This document shows, in pieces, positions 11,809-22,689 of a stretch of DNA of 64,000 nucleotides. How positions within the stretch are numbered: the stretch's first letter is position 1; every line of letters starts with the position of its first letter. Source of the DNA: Patiria pectinifera (Eukaryota; Echinodermata; Asteroidea; Valvatida; Asterinidae); the NCBI GenBank assembly GCA_029964075.1, contig CM057135.1, forward strand, positions 12,798,863-12,862,862, written 5' to 3'. Under the pieces are notes generated by a model that was not told the DNA's origin, did not search any database, and saw nothing but the letters and a program-made list of their open reading frames with translations. The position numbers and the translations under genes are program-made.

Positions 11809-12265
11809 CTGAACCATGTTCAAACATTTGCATACAGAGTGAAGCTGTTGGAAAGCACACTAGCAACTGGCAGAAAACGGGGCCGTATCATAAGTACGAC
11901 GCCTCATAGGTCCGACGCCTCATAAGTCCGAAATTTCGGACTTATGAGGCGTCGGACTTATGAGGCATACAATCTATTAATTCCGCTTCATAGATCCGAC
12001 GCCTCATAAGTCCGACGCCTCATAAGTCCGACAAATTAAACGCCTCGTTTTTACGTTGTCGGACTAATGAGGCGTCGGACTTATGAGGCGTCGGACCTAT
12101 GAGGCGTCGGACTTATGAGGCGTCGGACCTTTGAGGCGTCGGACTAATGGGCCTTTACTTGGTTAGGGGATACGATTTTGTCGGACTTATGAGGCGTCGG
12201 ACCTATGAGGCGTCGAACTTATGAGTGGACCCCCAGAAAACAAGTAGATTTGTAGTTGGCGACTG
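11809..12265 (-). pseudogene. Repeated 94-bp exon, copy 2, split by a MITE
   Basis: Same exon as copies 1 and 3, with donor gtaagtgag, but interrupted by the MITE at 11,879-12,233 and its target duplication; 457 bp minus 363 bp gives exactly 94 bp. One substitution also changes the first codons (aag to cag). The insert would add stops, so this copy cannot act as the original exon. Confidence 0.6.
11879..12233. mobile_element. MITE 'GGGG' family, copy 1, 8-bp TSD CAGAAAAC
   Basis: A 355-bp element with ends GGGGCCGTATCATAAGT and GGGGTCCACTCATAAGT (inverted), flanked by CAGAAAAC at 11,871-11,878 and 12,234-12,241. The uninterrupted site is seen in exon copies 1 and 3. Both arms are built from a 15-bp word (gtccgacgcctcata) repeated in one orientation on the left and mainly in the other on the right. 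The 8-bp duplication fits hAT, P or Merlin type transposases; the ends do not settle which. No coding capacity. Confidence 0.9.
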
Positions 12266-12426
12266 CTACAGAAAGTGCATACAAGAGAATGACATGTGTG
12301 AGGGTCTATTAGCTCCAGTACTCACACAAACCAAACACAACAAGCAAGTTTCAATTTGAAGAACACTAGAACACCACCAACCAACCCCCCCCCCCCCCCC
12401 CCAGAAAATCTGACAATCTCACTTAC

Positions 12427-12520
12427 CTGAACCATGTTCAAACATTTGCACAAAGAGTGAAGCTGTTGGAAAGCACACTAGCAACTGGCAGAAAACAAGT
12501 AGATTTGTAGTTGGCGACTT
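12427..12520 (-). CDS. Repeated 94-bp exon, copy 3
   Basis: Intact third copy with acceptor tttctgtag and donor gtaagtgag on the minus strand. Sequence almost the same as copy 1. It lies between the MITE-broken copy 2 and the divergent fourth copy near 12,697. Function unknown. Confidence 0.4.
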
Positions 12521-12576
12521 CTACAGAAAGTGCATACAAGAGAATGACATGTGTGAGGGTCTATTAGCTCCAGTAC

Positions 12577-12834
12577 TCACACAAACCAAACACAACAAGC
12601 AAGTTTCAATTTGAAGAACACTAGAACACCACCAACCAACCCCCCTCGACCGGGTCCCCCCAAAAAAAACCCAGAAAATCTGACAATCTCACTTACCTGA
12701 ACCATGTTAAAATACTGGCAGGTAATTTGATGCTGTTGGAGAGCACACTGGCAACCGGTAAATAACATACCGGTACATAGTTGTGGATGGCCCCAGTGTA
12801 ATCTGGCCAAGCACTCACAAATGTTTTTAAACAT
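12577..12834 (-). other. Divergent fourth exon copy within an 85-codon frame
   Basis: The minus strand reads open for 85 codons (begins MFKNICECLARLHWG). Around 12,697 it has the same donor context (catggttcag followed by gtaagtgag) as the repeated exons, and upstream of that a diverged version of the exon. In the frame that is open in the other copies it has a stop. It could be the ancestral exon or a relic; only the donor is well supported. Confidence 0.3.
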
Positions 12835-13484
12835 TACACGAGTTCACTCTTTTGGAAGTCACGTCCACCATGTATTGACATGGATATGTAGCCGTCTTGA
12901 CAGTTAAGTGGTCAAGTTTGTCTTTATAGTTATGACTTTGACGTACACACCTGCTTCAGGTGCTTTTGTAGCTGATTAAATCATACATGTACACGTATGC
13001 TGAACAGACTGGTCCAGCCAAAGCAGGTGTATGGTCAGTGACAGGTGCCGAAGCATCTTTGTTCTTCCGCTGGCTGCTCTTCTGTTCCATGCTGGACCTT
13101 CAATTGCCCCAAGGAGGTGTCCTCGTTGACCAGTCTCTCTAGCTTACACAATCAGCAGCTTGCGTTGCACACTGGTAGTGGCCAATGATGAAAGTGGTGG
13201 AGGACTTTTTCAGTTTGTCTGTGTACCTCTTGCATTGTGGTCCTCAGTTGCGATGGCAGGTAAACAATTCTCTGTACTGAACAATCATTTGCAAGCCATG
13301 ATTCTCCATGCTAGCTACATATGCTACTCAATGCAGCTTCATGTTCAGGCGCATGACCTCAATGATGTTGACATCGGTTGCCCCAAGGACTCCAACATTG
13401 CTGACGAAGTCCCTCCAATGAATGGTGTAGAGGCAACTCTGATGGAAAACACTCGAGCAGCAGCCACCAATGGGTAGCCTTTAA
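12835..13484. other. Unassigned; no clear gene
   Basis: Moderate GC with a plus-strand frame of 105 codons (13,160-13,477) and short minus-strand frames of protein-like composition, none with a recognisable domain. The phrase 'ttgccccaaggag'/'ttgccccaaggac' occurs at about 13,103 and 13,379. It may hold upstream exons of the minus-strand gene, but I cannot support particular boundaries. Confidence 0.25.
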
Positions 13485-13943
13485 TCAAGTCCCACGCGCC
13501 TATACCCGGACCATCCGGACACGTAACGTACCCCGGATGCTGGCACGTAAAAAGACTAGCACGAGTGGCGAAGCCGCGAGGGCCTTTACTATCTCGTGGA
13601 ACTAATCACTTATTCATTTATTCAAGTAATATAAATCAAGCAATATAAACCAATCATCTAACGGCGGTTTGCGGTAACCGGCAACAGCACGCGCGCCATG
13701 GCGCGCGTGCTGTCTGGCGCCAGACGATGGCTGATTTACGTTAGTAATTCTGCCTTTTCATTGGTCAATTCACAACGGGTAATGCATTATGCATGTCTAC
13801 CAAATCGGTAGACAAATGTAAAGAAAAACATAAGCGTTCTCCACGAGATGGTAAAGGCCCTCGCGCTTCGCCGCTCGTGCTAGACTTTTTACGTGTCAGC
13901 ATCCGGGGTGCGTCACGTGTCCGGGTAAGCGCGTGGGACTTGA
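13485..13943. mobile_element. 459-bp TIR element with palindromic core
   Basis: Inverted ends of about 105 bp: the left begins TCAAGTCCCACGCGC, and the right end is its complement with a few small differences (around 13,484-13,610 and 13,840-13,943). The target duplication is unclear; TAA lies on both sides with one extra base on the right. The centre contains a perfect 26-bp palindrome and a 14-bp palindrome. No transposase, so a MITE or foldback element. Confidence 0.75.
13686..13711. repeat. Perfect 26-bp GC-rich palindrome
   Basis: Centre of symmetry is at the CCATGG in the middle; the arm reads agcacgcgcgcca. It is followed at once by a second perfect palindrome, gtctggcgccagac (13,712-13,725). 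Both sit at the middle of the TIR element, so the element could extrude nested hairpins. Confidence 0.9.
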
Positions 13944-15227
13944 CTAACCCTAACTCCCTAGGCCTTTTTGCTAGGATGTAGCCTCAATCCTGCAAAATCT
14001 TCCAATTGGCCTCATTGAAAAATAGTATAGCCTCAATCCTGCAAATTCCTCCACTATTTCTTGAATATGGTCCATGGAGGGGTGACCACTGCCTGAATCT
14101 TGCAAAATCCTCCGGCTATGACTGTCAATAGGCTGAGGCAGAGGCAGTGACATCCTGGAGCAGTGCGGAGGATGTCAAGTATAATCAAGGGCTAAATTTA
14201 TGCATGGCTGAGCATAAACAACACAAGGTCCGGCCCAAGACCTTGACACAGTGCGTACTCCGAAATCAGCAACCCACTTTTGCCATGTAACCTCAATCTG
14301 CAAATTCCTCCAATTTGCAAAAAGGATTTTGGAGGATTCAGGGCGGTTAGGGCTAAAGGCTACCAATGGGTGGTCACCCAGCACTGCACAACAGGAAGCT
14401 GTTTTTGGTGTCATTTTTGAGGTAGTTCTTCCAGACATGTTTGTGGAGTCTGCCAAATCCACTGTTTGTCCACATCTACCGCTACATCAATCTTGACATC
14501 AGAGAAGATTGTGTGTAGAAGTAGTATGTGTAGCTGAATTGTCTCATCAATGGAGATCAGTGGGTGGCTCTTCTTGAGATGCGAGCAAATGAGTGCCACA
14601 TGCAGATCTCCTCGTCACAAGGAGTCCGATATTCTCCATTGTTTCTAAGGATTTCTTTATTCTTTAAAGAATGGTCACCTCGATGTTCACCTTTAGCACT
14701 TCTGAAGCTCAGACCACTGGGTAGCTAGGCTCAACTAATCTGGCCTGTATGTTCTCTAAGATTTTTACTTTGATCTCAGCAAAATGAAAGATGCAATTCA
14801 TGAACTTCTTCCTTGCAAAACCACCTATCCCTGGCTTTAGCATTAAGGGGAAGCTAAATTTGCATTGATCAAGGCTGATCTGTGCAGTGTGAGACTGTGC
14901 AGTAGACATCACTCTGGTCATGCTATTTTGAAAAGCATCTTTCACATCACACTGACACACGATGATGTAATCTTGGTGTCAATGTTTCAGTGTACTTTTT
15001 TTTTTACATTGTTTACTTACCACGAATGACATAATTCCATCTTGCAAGTAATGTACGTCTCTTGAGTATACAACTTAAGAAATGAACAAGATCTACAAAA
15101 AAAATTCCATCATCAATTGCATGTTTGCTTGAAAGATCAGCTTTACCCGAAAACAACATTATTTAACAGTATTACATTTAATACAAATACCTTTATATAT
15201 GCAAATGAAGGATATTTAGCCAGTGAT
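13944..15227. other. Unassigned, with a dispersed short motif
   Basis: Contains several copies of a word like 'cctcaatcctgcaaaatcctcc' in both orientations (about 13,982, 14,032, 14,092, 14,288, 14,320), suggesting an old repeat. Minus-strand frames at 14,175-14,462 and 14,709-14,960 have plausible composition but no domain I recognise. No RNA gene seen. Confidence 0.3.
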
Positions 15228-15235
15228 CACCCCTC

Positions 15236-15574
15236 GGGGCCGTATCATAAGTCCGACGCCTCATAGGTCCGACGCCTCATAAGTCCGAAATTTCGGACTT
15301 ATGAGGCGTCGGACTTATGAGGCATACAATTTATTAATTCCGCTTCATAGATCCGACGCCTCATAAGTCCGACGCCTCATAAGTCCGACAAATTAAACGC
15401 CTCGTTTTTACGTTGTCGGACTAATGAGGCGTCGGACTTATGAGGCGTCGGACTTATGAGGCGTCGGACCTTTGAGGCGTCGGACTAATGGGCCTTTATT
15501 TGGTTAGGGGATGCGATTTTGTCGGACTTATGAGGCGTCGGACCTATGAGGCGTCGGACTTATGAGCGGACCCC
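15236..15574. mobile_element. MITE 'GGGG' family, copy 2, 8-bp TSD CACCCCTC
   Basis: A 339-bp sister of the element at 11,879-12,233, differing mainly by one 15-bp word fewer on the right arm. Target duplication CACCCCTC at 15,228-15,235 and 15,575-15,582. Having two copies with different perfect 8-bp duplications fixes both termini of the family (GGGG...CCCC). Confidence 0.9.
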
Positions 15575-15892
15575 CACCCCTCCATGAACAAATGTCATAA
15601 ACAAAAAAAATGGTTTAGGCAGATTGACGCTGTATTCAATTTTTACACTGTGGCAATTACAATATTTTGAACGATTTGAAGTTACAACCAAGCTTTTTTA
15701 AAAGGGCCTTCACAGAGATGAAAACAAATTCATACATTTTATGAGAATAAAAATTCACTTGATCAGTAATTTCTATTATGTCCTAAATGATCTCAACATC
15801 ATGGAACTGTGAAATACAATGTACACATACATGTACACCAGACAGTTTCAATGTTAAAAGGTTTCAGAATGTCCTCAATAAAAGTATTTAAA

Positions 15893-16207
15893 TTATATTC
15901 TTATGGAAACTGCTTCATGATAACTGTAGTATGTTGGAATCACTGCAGCATCTACCGTATCCATATTTCTGACGTATACGTGGTCAATCAATGTGCCATT
16001 TTCTGTAGTTTCATCATGAACACACTGTCTATAACCATAATCTTGCATTAACTTTTCAATCTGTGAACAGCGTTTAAGAATGTCTTCGTTAAAATCACCC
16101 ATTACAATGCATCTATTGGTCACTTTATTAAGTTCACTGAGCAGAATTGTAAGATTGCCAAAACATTCATGCATAGAGTATGATGCTGGACGATATATTA
16201 CAACCAC
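15893..16207 (-). pseudogene. Helentron endonuclease, C-terminal half
   Basis: Continues the reading frame of the helicase ORF across a single TGA (16,208-16,210). It has the later motifs of an exonuclease-endonuclease-phosphatase fold: a YRP motif, MGDFNEDIL (catalytic Asp and Asn) and a final histidine motif YHEAV where LINE endonucleases have SDH. Ends with TAA just after SIRI. In life this part would nick target DNA; here it is cut off by the stop unless readthrough occurs. Confidence 0.75.
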
Positions 16208-17974
16208 TCAACATGAAATCTGACTAATTATCTGAAATGCAATATGCTCTAGATTCTGCACTGGAAGAAATAGTCTGCTGAAAGCTCTGTTCCTTCTACA
16301 AAATACTACTACACCTCCATGACATTGCTGCTTCAACATTTGTGTAACTGTACTTGAATTATCATATGATGCACTTCTGATGTGATGATAGCATTTGAAA
16401 TCAGTTAATTCTACGTCAGAGTATTCCTCATTATCGATCCATGTCTCAGTAAGACAAATGAAATCAGATTTCATCATTTCATTATTACATTTTAGGTCCA
16501 TCTGATGTTTCTTTAATCCTTGAATGTTATGCATCATGATTACAGTCTTGTTTAATTTCACTTCTCTTACACATTCTTCGGCATCAGTAAATTCTGACAT
16601 ACTTTTCAATGATTCCCAAACTGCCTTGTAACGGTAGATATATTTTTCATCAAACCCTTGAATCACAAGTCCATGCATTGATGTGACTCTGCTTAGTGCA
16701 ACATAAGCTTGTCCAGCTGAAAATGTGTGTTGAAGTGAAACAACTGCTCTATCTGTTGTCATTCCTTGCACTTTGTGAACTGTGCATGCCCAGGCTAATT
16801 TTAAAGGAAACTGCTGTCGAACACACTGCTTACTGACATTTTCTTCTTCCTTTTGAATTGGAACTGTGTCTTTTTTATTTGACGATTTGTATTTTCTTTT
16901 TAACTTCAATCCAACATCCTTATTATCAAACTGAACTTTAATGCACTTCGGCCAAGATTGATCCGGCAACATAATAATTGCACGTACAGTGCCAAATACT
17001 CCATTCACAAGTCCATCCCATACATCAATGTTCTTAGTTAACATTACTCTAGCACCAACACCTAACCACAATGATTCAGGCAAGTTTGTGTATGTTGATT
17101 TCTTAGGAACTTTTACTCTCCCTTTCTGATTACCTTTGCAATCATCTTTCCGAAAATCCTTAGCAACAATCAATATACAATCAGTACATGTCTCAAGGAG
17201 AGTTTGCGTATTGTATTCATCCACTTGTTTGTTACATGGGTAGATATGTAGTGCATCATTCCAATCTTCTCCAGTTTCACGGGATTTCAACAATGTTACA
17301 TCTTCTTCTGATAACTTTTCCTTCTTCGTTTTGACTCGTAACCTATTCAGTGCTTTTGCAAACTGTACATCATCTTTTTGTCGCATGATTTCATTAAGTT
17401 CTACTTTCTGGAAAATATCATTCCATAGATCTACTGGGAGTGCTCTCTGATACAATGCTTTTCCTTTGACTGGAGGTAGCTGATAAAAATCTCCAACAGC
17501 TAAAATACTGATATCACCAAAAGGATTATGATTACGTGTTTGTTTCATCTGACGCAAACGTCCATGTATATAGCACAAAATCTTGTGATCAACCATCGAT
17601 ATTTCATCTATAATCAAAACTTGAAGATCTTGTAACACATTCCTCAGCGTATTCAATTTCTCTTCTCCAAGTGGTTGATATGGTAATCTCGCATCAACCG
17701 GGATTGAAAGAGCACTGTGAATTGTACTACCATTGACATTAAATGCAGCAACTCCTGTAGGCGCAACTATCAATACTGACATGTTCTCGGGATTTTGAAC
17801 CATTCTAGCAAACAGTCTTGTTGCTTCATAATGAACTGACTTTATCACGTGGCTTTTTCCTGTTCCAGCTCCACCTGTCACAAATACATGAAATGGTTCA
17901 GGATTTTTGCCATTGACCTTCTTCAAGCACCAGTTACGAATCTTATTAAACACTTGTCTCTGCTGTTCATTCAA
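16208..17974 (-). pseudogene. Helentron Pif1-like helicase with N-terminal half of endonuclease
   Basis: 588 codons from the annotated ATG, but similarity starts about 18 codons upstream of it, across a frameshift in an A7 run near 18,041. Walker A GGAGTGKS is at residues 34-41; Walker B is IDEISMVD; GDFYQLPPV and the late motifs (TVHKVQGMT, YVALSRV) match superfamily 1B Pif1/Helitron helicases, which unwind DNA during rolling-circle transposition. From residue 478 the sequence turns into an AP-like endonuclease (HNIQGL, then LTETWID with the catalytic Glu at 510). This fusion distinguishes Helentrons from canonical Helitrons. The ORF ends at a premature TGA inside the endonuclease. Confidence 0.85.
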
Positions 17975-18032
17975 TGATCTTAATAAACTGAGTGCTTCTT
18001 GCTTTGATATTTTTGCTGGATGTGGTTCAATA

Positions 18033-18854
18033 TTACATATTTTTTTCTACTGTTTCATCCGCTTGCAAATCAGGAATATCATATTCATTGTCTTCTTCTA
18101 TTACTGCTTCACGTTCTGCTTCACACTCAAGTCTGTCTTGCTCAGCCTTAGGACAAATCAAAGCCCATGCATCTTCTTGAAGACCAAATTTCTTCACGTA
18201 CTGTTCTGCTGCTTCAAGAGACTCCACATTTGCTTCATATATAGAGCGGTTACTTTCAACAATGCACCTCACAGATTTCAGTTTATCATTTAGACATATA
18301 GCACCATTTTTGTAGAAATGTTCAAATGTTTCAAAGTGAGGTGGTTTCAAATGAGCATCTACACAATATGGAAGAAACAACTGCAATATACTGTGGTAAT
18401 ATTTCTCAGGGTATTTATTCTCCGAAAATCTAGGGTATCTTATGACTGCAGGTTCAGTTTTACTACGCCTCTGTACATGACCCAAACCATCTTTAAGTTC
18501 ATACACTGGTGATTTAGTTTTCTTGTTAGTGTTTGCATTATATATTATCCTGTATTCTGAGCAAAATGTAGCAAGGCACATATCCTTAAATTGATCAAGA
18601 TCTGGTCTTGCCTTGTAGCGATCAACTCTATTAGCCATGAATATGTCACTGTCATCATCCTCAGATCTATTCTGAATTACACATAGAGGTAAGCTCATTC
18701 TGACTGGATTTTCACCTACAGGTATAGACTCTACTTTCCTTGAACCCTCTTTCAATCGAAGACCACATACACGAAACACTGCTTCCTGGGCTGATACTTC
18801 ACGATTATGGAGATATACACAACCAAGTTCCTTCATACTTTGTCTAGCATCCAA
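18033..18854 (-). pseudogene. Helentron Rep-to-helicase linker region
   Basis: 273 codons joining the Rep domain to the helicase, beginning [12 protein letters not shown]. It is rich in charged residues, with an acid-rich end (around [12 protein letters not shown]). This spacer is normal in Helitron Rep-Hel proteins. It is separated from the Rep tyrosine segment by a one-base frameshift near 18,855-18,866 and from the helicase by the A7-run frameshift near 18,041. Confidence 0.7.
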
Positions 18855-18988
18855 ATACCCTTCAAAGCTTCTTTCTGTGTATTTGCTAATAACTGTCCCA
18901 TTTCACGTTCTGATTTAGACATATATGACACAACATAAGCTGCACATGCATATGCATCTGTGATATACTGGATATCCATGTTAGCATT
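18855..18988 (-). pseudogene. Helentron Rep catalytic tyrosine segment
   Basis: This short piece is bounded by an in-frame TAG (at 18,989) and a frameshift (near 18,860). It reads [19 protein letters not shown], which matches the Helitron Rep two-tyrosine motif with its trailing lysine. The tyrosines form the covalent bond to DNA during rolling-circle strand transfer. Its preservation shows that the element lost function only recently, or that the breaks are sequencing errors. Confidence 0.75.
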
Positions 18989-19513
18989 CTAACATCTTAT
19001 CAAATCAGGATTGTACAGATTGACCCATACATCTTGTGGTTCTCTTTTCATGACAATAGAAGGTTTGTGACTCAATGTATTGTTGGCCTTTTCAAAATCA
19101 ACCTGTGTAATATTCATTCTTTCAAATAACTGTATAGTTGATAAATTCTGGTTTTCCTCATTCTGTATTGCATACCAAACTGACTTCAATAATTCCTTGG
19201 CATAACTATGCTTCTTGCTATCACATTGCTGATTTCTGTGATTATCATCACCGTCATCACTATTACCATCGCCACCCTCATCATTATCATCATCACCATC
19301 AGTATGATTATCATCAGTACGAATATCATCATGGTCATCATCAATATCCATTAGATCTGGCTCAGTAATGAAGGTTCTACTGGATGGTGGTCTTGGAAAA
19401 TTAAATCTACACTCAGTTCCTTTCTTTTTACATGACTTAGAATGCTTCTTGCTATGTAGCTGCACGTGACACACTATGTCATTCAGCTCTGAATCCTCAT
19501 CCTTTGATGGCAA
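18989..19513 (-). pseudogene. Helentron Rep, middle region with aspartate-rich insert
   Basis: 174 codons following a frameshift near 19,510. The start (KDEDSELNDIVCHVQLHSKK) and the cysteine pattern (SCKKKGTECRFNFPRPP) are typical of the stretch after the HUH motif in Helitron Reps. Residues about 50-95 form an Asp/His/Asn-rich run encoded by an imperfect trinucleotide repeat, which looks like a later expansion. It ends at the TAG after NPDLIRC. Confidence 0.75.
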
Positions 19514-22500
19514 TTTGCAACTGATATATGAATCAATGAATTTAATAAATCTTCATCATTATCATATCCTAATTTTGGAGCATTCTCAATCCAAAATAGA
19601 CAGTGGGTATGTGGACTTCCTCTTTGCTGAAATTCAACTCTATAAAAATAATCCTTCACTTTGCCAATAGGCTGAGCTCTGGACATAATAACATCTTTCA
19701 GGAATGAATGGAATCTCTTGTCAAACATTCTAGCTGCAGTCACAGGATTACTTCGCAATATTTTACATTTCTCATTCCAATCCAAATCCTCAATATCTGC
19801 AGGATCACCTTGTTGTCTCAATATCGTGTTAATGATTTCAGGCCATCTCATATCAGCTGCCGAAAATGAACAAAACCATGTTGGAATTCCAAGTTGTCTA
19901 ATCATAGCCATGACATCTTTCTGAGCTGCTTGCCAGTATGGGGGTGTACCTCTGATTGGTTTTAGGAACCTATAACCACTATCAGACTGTAAAATATCTC
20001 TTAGTTGTTCTCTATCGTTAATCATGCTAGCATTTACACTTTCAGCATTATGTACACTGCCTGAACTTTGACGCATTGCAATTGACACACTTGACATTAC
20101 TTGCTGTATTTCTGACAAGTACTGAGCATAGAAGACATACTGAGTACACTTTGCAAATCTATTATTTGCATTCATTAACCTGTTGTGAAAATATCTGCAC
20201 ATACTTAACTTCACATCACGATCATCACTGAAAATAGGGGTGCCTGTTGGAAATAACGCTGGAAAACATTTGGCCTCATTACCTTCTTCCATTAATACTC
20301 TGACTGGGCTATTTCCTTCACAAGGAGCAACACACATGACATCATCAAAATATTGATCCAAAGCATCTTGAGCAATGTTCACTGGCTGCAAACATGTATC
20401 GTAAACAATACCTGTCAAACGTTCTTCATCTGTGTCTACATCTGTGTCTTCATCACTCTCACTTGAATTATCAGATTCATGCTCTTCTTGATTTTCATTT
20501 TTGTCTTCAATTGGATTGTCCCACTCACAGTTTATCTCAATTTCCTTGTACCACACATTATGCTCCTTAAGATACTGTAGTGCACGCTCAACATGTTCTC
20601 TACTTTCCAATTGGTACTGGTAATATCCTTTGAATGACAATTTCCTCTTCAACTTAACCCTGATTAACTCATTATTATTAGAACATCTAGGCAATGCTGT
20701 TACTGTTTCTGAAATATTCGATGGTACACATACAACTGGGCCATGCACTGCATTCTGTCCACCTCTGGGTAAAGCCATCATCTTCATAAATGCCACATTG
20801 ATTGCAATCAGATGCTCCTCCAATATATTTAAACAACTCAATTCCTCTGGGATACCTTCCAATGCCAAATTGTTTGCACAAGCTTCTGCTGGTATCCTGT
20901 TCTGAAGCAATTTCCTGTGACATGTATAACAAATCCATAAACATGATCTACTTGATTCTGCCATACGACACTTATCACCACAATTTTCATTGTTGGCACA
21001 CTTATGCAGATATTTATGAGATATGCAATCGTCACTTCTGTATTTATTTTGATTACACTTTACAACCTGCTTTCGAAAAAGTAGTTTATGACAAACTGCA
21101 CAAATATATTCAGGTCCTGATGATACTTCTTGCCTCCAATTTTTCATTACATTGCTCATAATACGTTGACTTGCTCTCTTTCTTTTTTCTCGTTCAGCAT
21201 TCCTTCGCTTCATATTCTCACGATAACACTGATCCCTGTGGTATTTTGCTTTCTGAAAATTTATCAATTTCATCCTATATAATTTGTTCAAAGAATACTT
21301 TTTTTTAATCGATTTAATAAGAGCATTTTTATATGATAAATCACTATGGTACTTCTTTTTCATAGATTTAATAAGGGCATTTCTATATGATGAATCACTA
21401 TGGTACTTGTTTTTCATAGATTTAATATGAGCATGTTTATATGAAAAATCACTATTGTATTTTCTTTTACTGTTTTTTTGGGCACTTTTTTTCTTCCTTC
21501 GCCTATAATCAGCATTCTCATGGTATCTTTTCCTCATGACCCTTGTGATATTTGCCACATTTTCTTTGTATCTCCTTTTGCCATACTCAATAGCACCTTG
21601 TCTGTATTGCACACAACTATGATATTTTTTTTTCTTTGCACCTTTTTTCTTCTCTCTGACATTTACAGCATCGTTTTTATTTTGTTTATCTTTCTTTCTC
21701 TGATATCTTTCCCTTTGCTGGTCTCGGTTAGTTTTTTGCCTCTTCCTTACATTAACACGTTTGCGTCTCTTTGATCTTTTCAGCACTCGTGTTTTTGATG
21801 TATTGTCATCATGCTCCTGAATGTTGTCTCGTTCCTTTCTTCTGGACCCATGTACACTTGTCACTAAATCATAATGTACCTGATTCTTGTGGTGCAAATA
21901 AATTCCTGACTGCACTGAATTGTCACTACTGCTGTCTGTGCATGTAGATCTATTTGAAAATAAATACCACTTATTGGCATCATCATACGTGTAAATACCG
22001 ACATCCAACATGTGTGCTGTTACAATGATTTCTACCTCAGTAGCCCATGTTCCATTGGTATACATTCTTGCATTTGTGACATACTCTTGTACTGTCCTGT
22101 AACCTTCACGTAAATAGCACCTAAACTGAGCAGCATTTTCCAACAAGTAATGAACAATTGCCAATCTGAGTTGCATGTGATTATTTTCAGTTCCCGAAAT
22201 AGCATATGGAATAGCTCTGTAGAAACAGTTACCGTCACCTTGAATTTTCTTTATAGAATCAGGTTTACTCAACTTTTCACATTTCACGGGAATTTCATGA
22301 GCATCTAGACAAATGTTGGTAACACCACTTTTCTCACACAATGCAATCCTTTGGTCATAATCCAGGGGAACAAACTTTAAATTCACAGGTTGATTAGCTT
22401 GTATGATTTCTACATCATGTTCAATGTCTCTGTTTATCTGTGCAGTACTACTTGAGCTACCACTGAGAGCCTCATCACAACCACAGATACTGAGATCATC

Positions 22501-22620
22501 ATCGACCCAGACAGTAACACCTGTAATTTCAAACTGTTCATGGTCAATGACATTCATAGACTTTCCAAGTTCAGTACAATACCTGTACACACCTTGCCAT
22601 GATGATACACAATTGAGCAA
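19483..22620 (-). pseudogene. Helentron large protein: OTU protease domain, basic repeats, Rep with HUH motif
   Basis: 1,045 codons. Residues about 126-253 are an OTU-type cysteine protease (GDGNCFYRAI with Asp129 and Cys132; His249 in NQVHYDLV). Residues about 260-500 are very basic, with 18-19-residue repeats of the form KKYHSDSSYRNALIKSM. A CxxC-rich region follows (YICAVCHKLLF...CRMAESSRSCLWICYTC), as in animal Helitron proteins, then an acidic run and the Rep domain: GIPTWFCSFSAADMRWPE and the HUH motif RGSPHTHCLFW (His pair at about 1004-1006). The frame breaks at 19,483 by frameshift. The true start is probably upstream, because sequence before the ATG continues the protease-like domain of the preceding ORF. 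Confidence 0.8.
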
Positions 22621-22689
22621 ACTTCTTCCTTCACTGTCCTGATGTCCATACCGATTTCTAGAATGTGAATCAAAATATAATACTTTCCT

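Larger units (their letters stand above)
11529..12700 (-). repeat. Tandem repeat of ~255-270 bp, three full units plus a divergent fourth
   Basis: Units start at 11,529, 11,797, 12,414 and 12,684 (at 'caatctcact'). Lengths are 268, 254 (after subtracting a 355-bp MITE and its 8-bp target duplication) and 270 bp. Each carries the same 94-bp exon-like segment bounded by minus-strand splice signals, followed by a C-rich tract of variable length (ccaaccaacccccc). Units 1 to 3 are nearly identical, so the expansion is recent. Confidence 0.8.

Noticed and set aside
11529-12700. CRISPR-like array
   Set aside because: Regular spacing, but the repeats are ~260 bp, contain splice signals and are nearly identical throughout; eukaryotic tandem exon repeat.
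13160-13477. 105-codon plus-strand ORF
   Set aside because: No domain, no clear splice or promoter context; it could equally be antisense to minus-strand exons.
15236-15574. MITE copy 2 as the 3' terminus of the Helentron
   Set aside because: It has its own perfect 8-bp target duplication and TIRs, so it is an independent insertion beside the Helentron.
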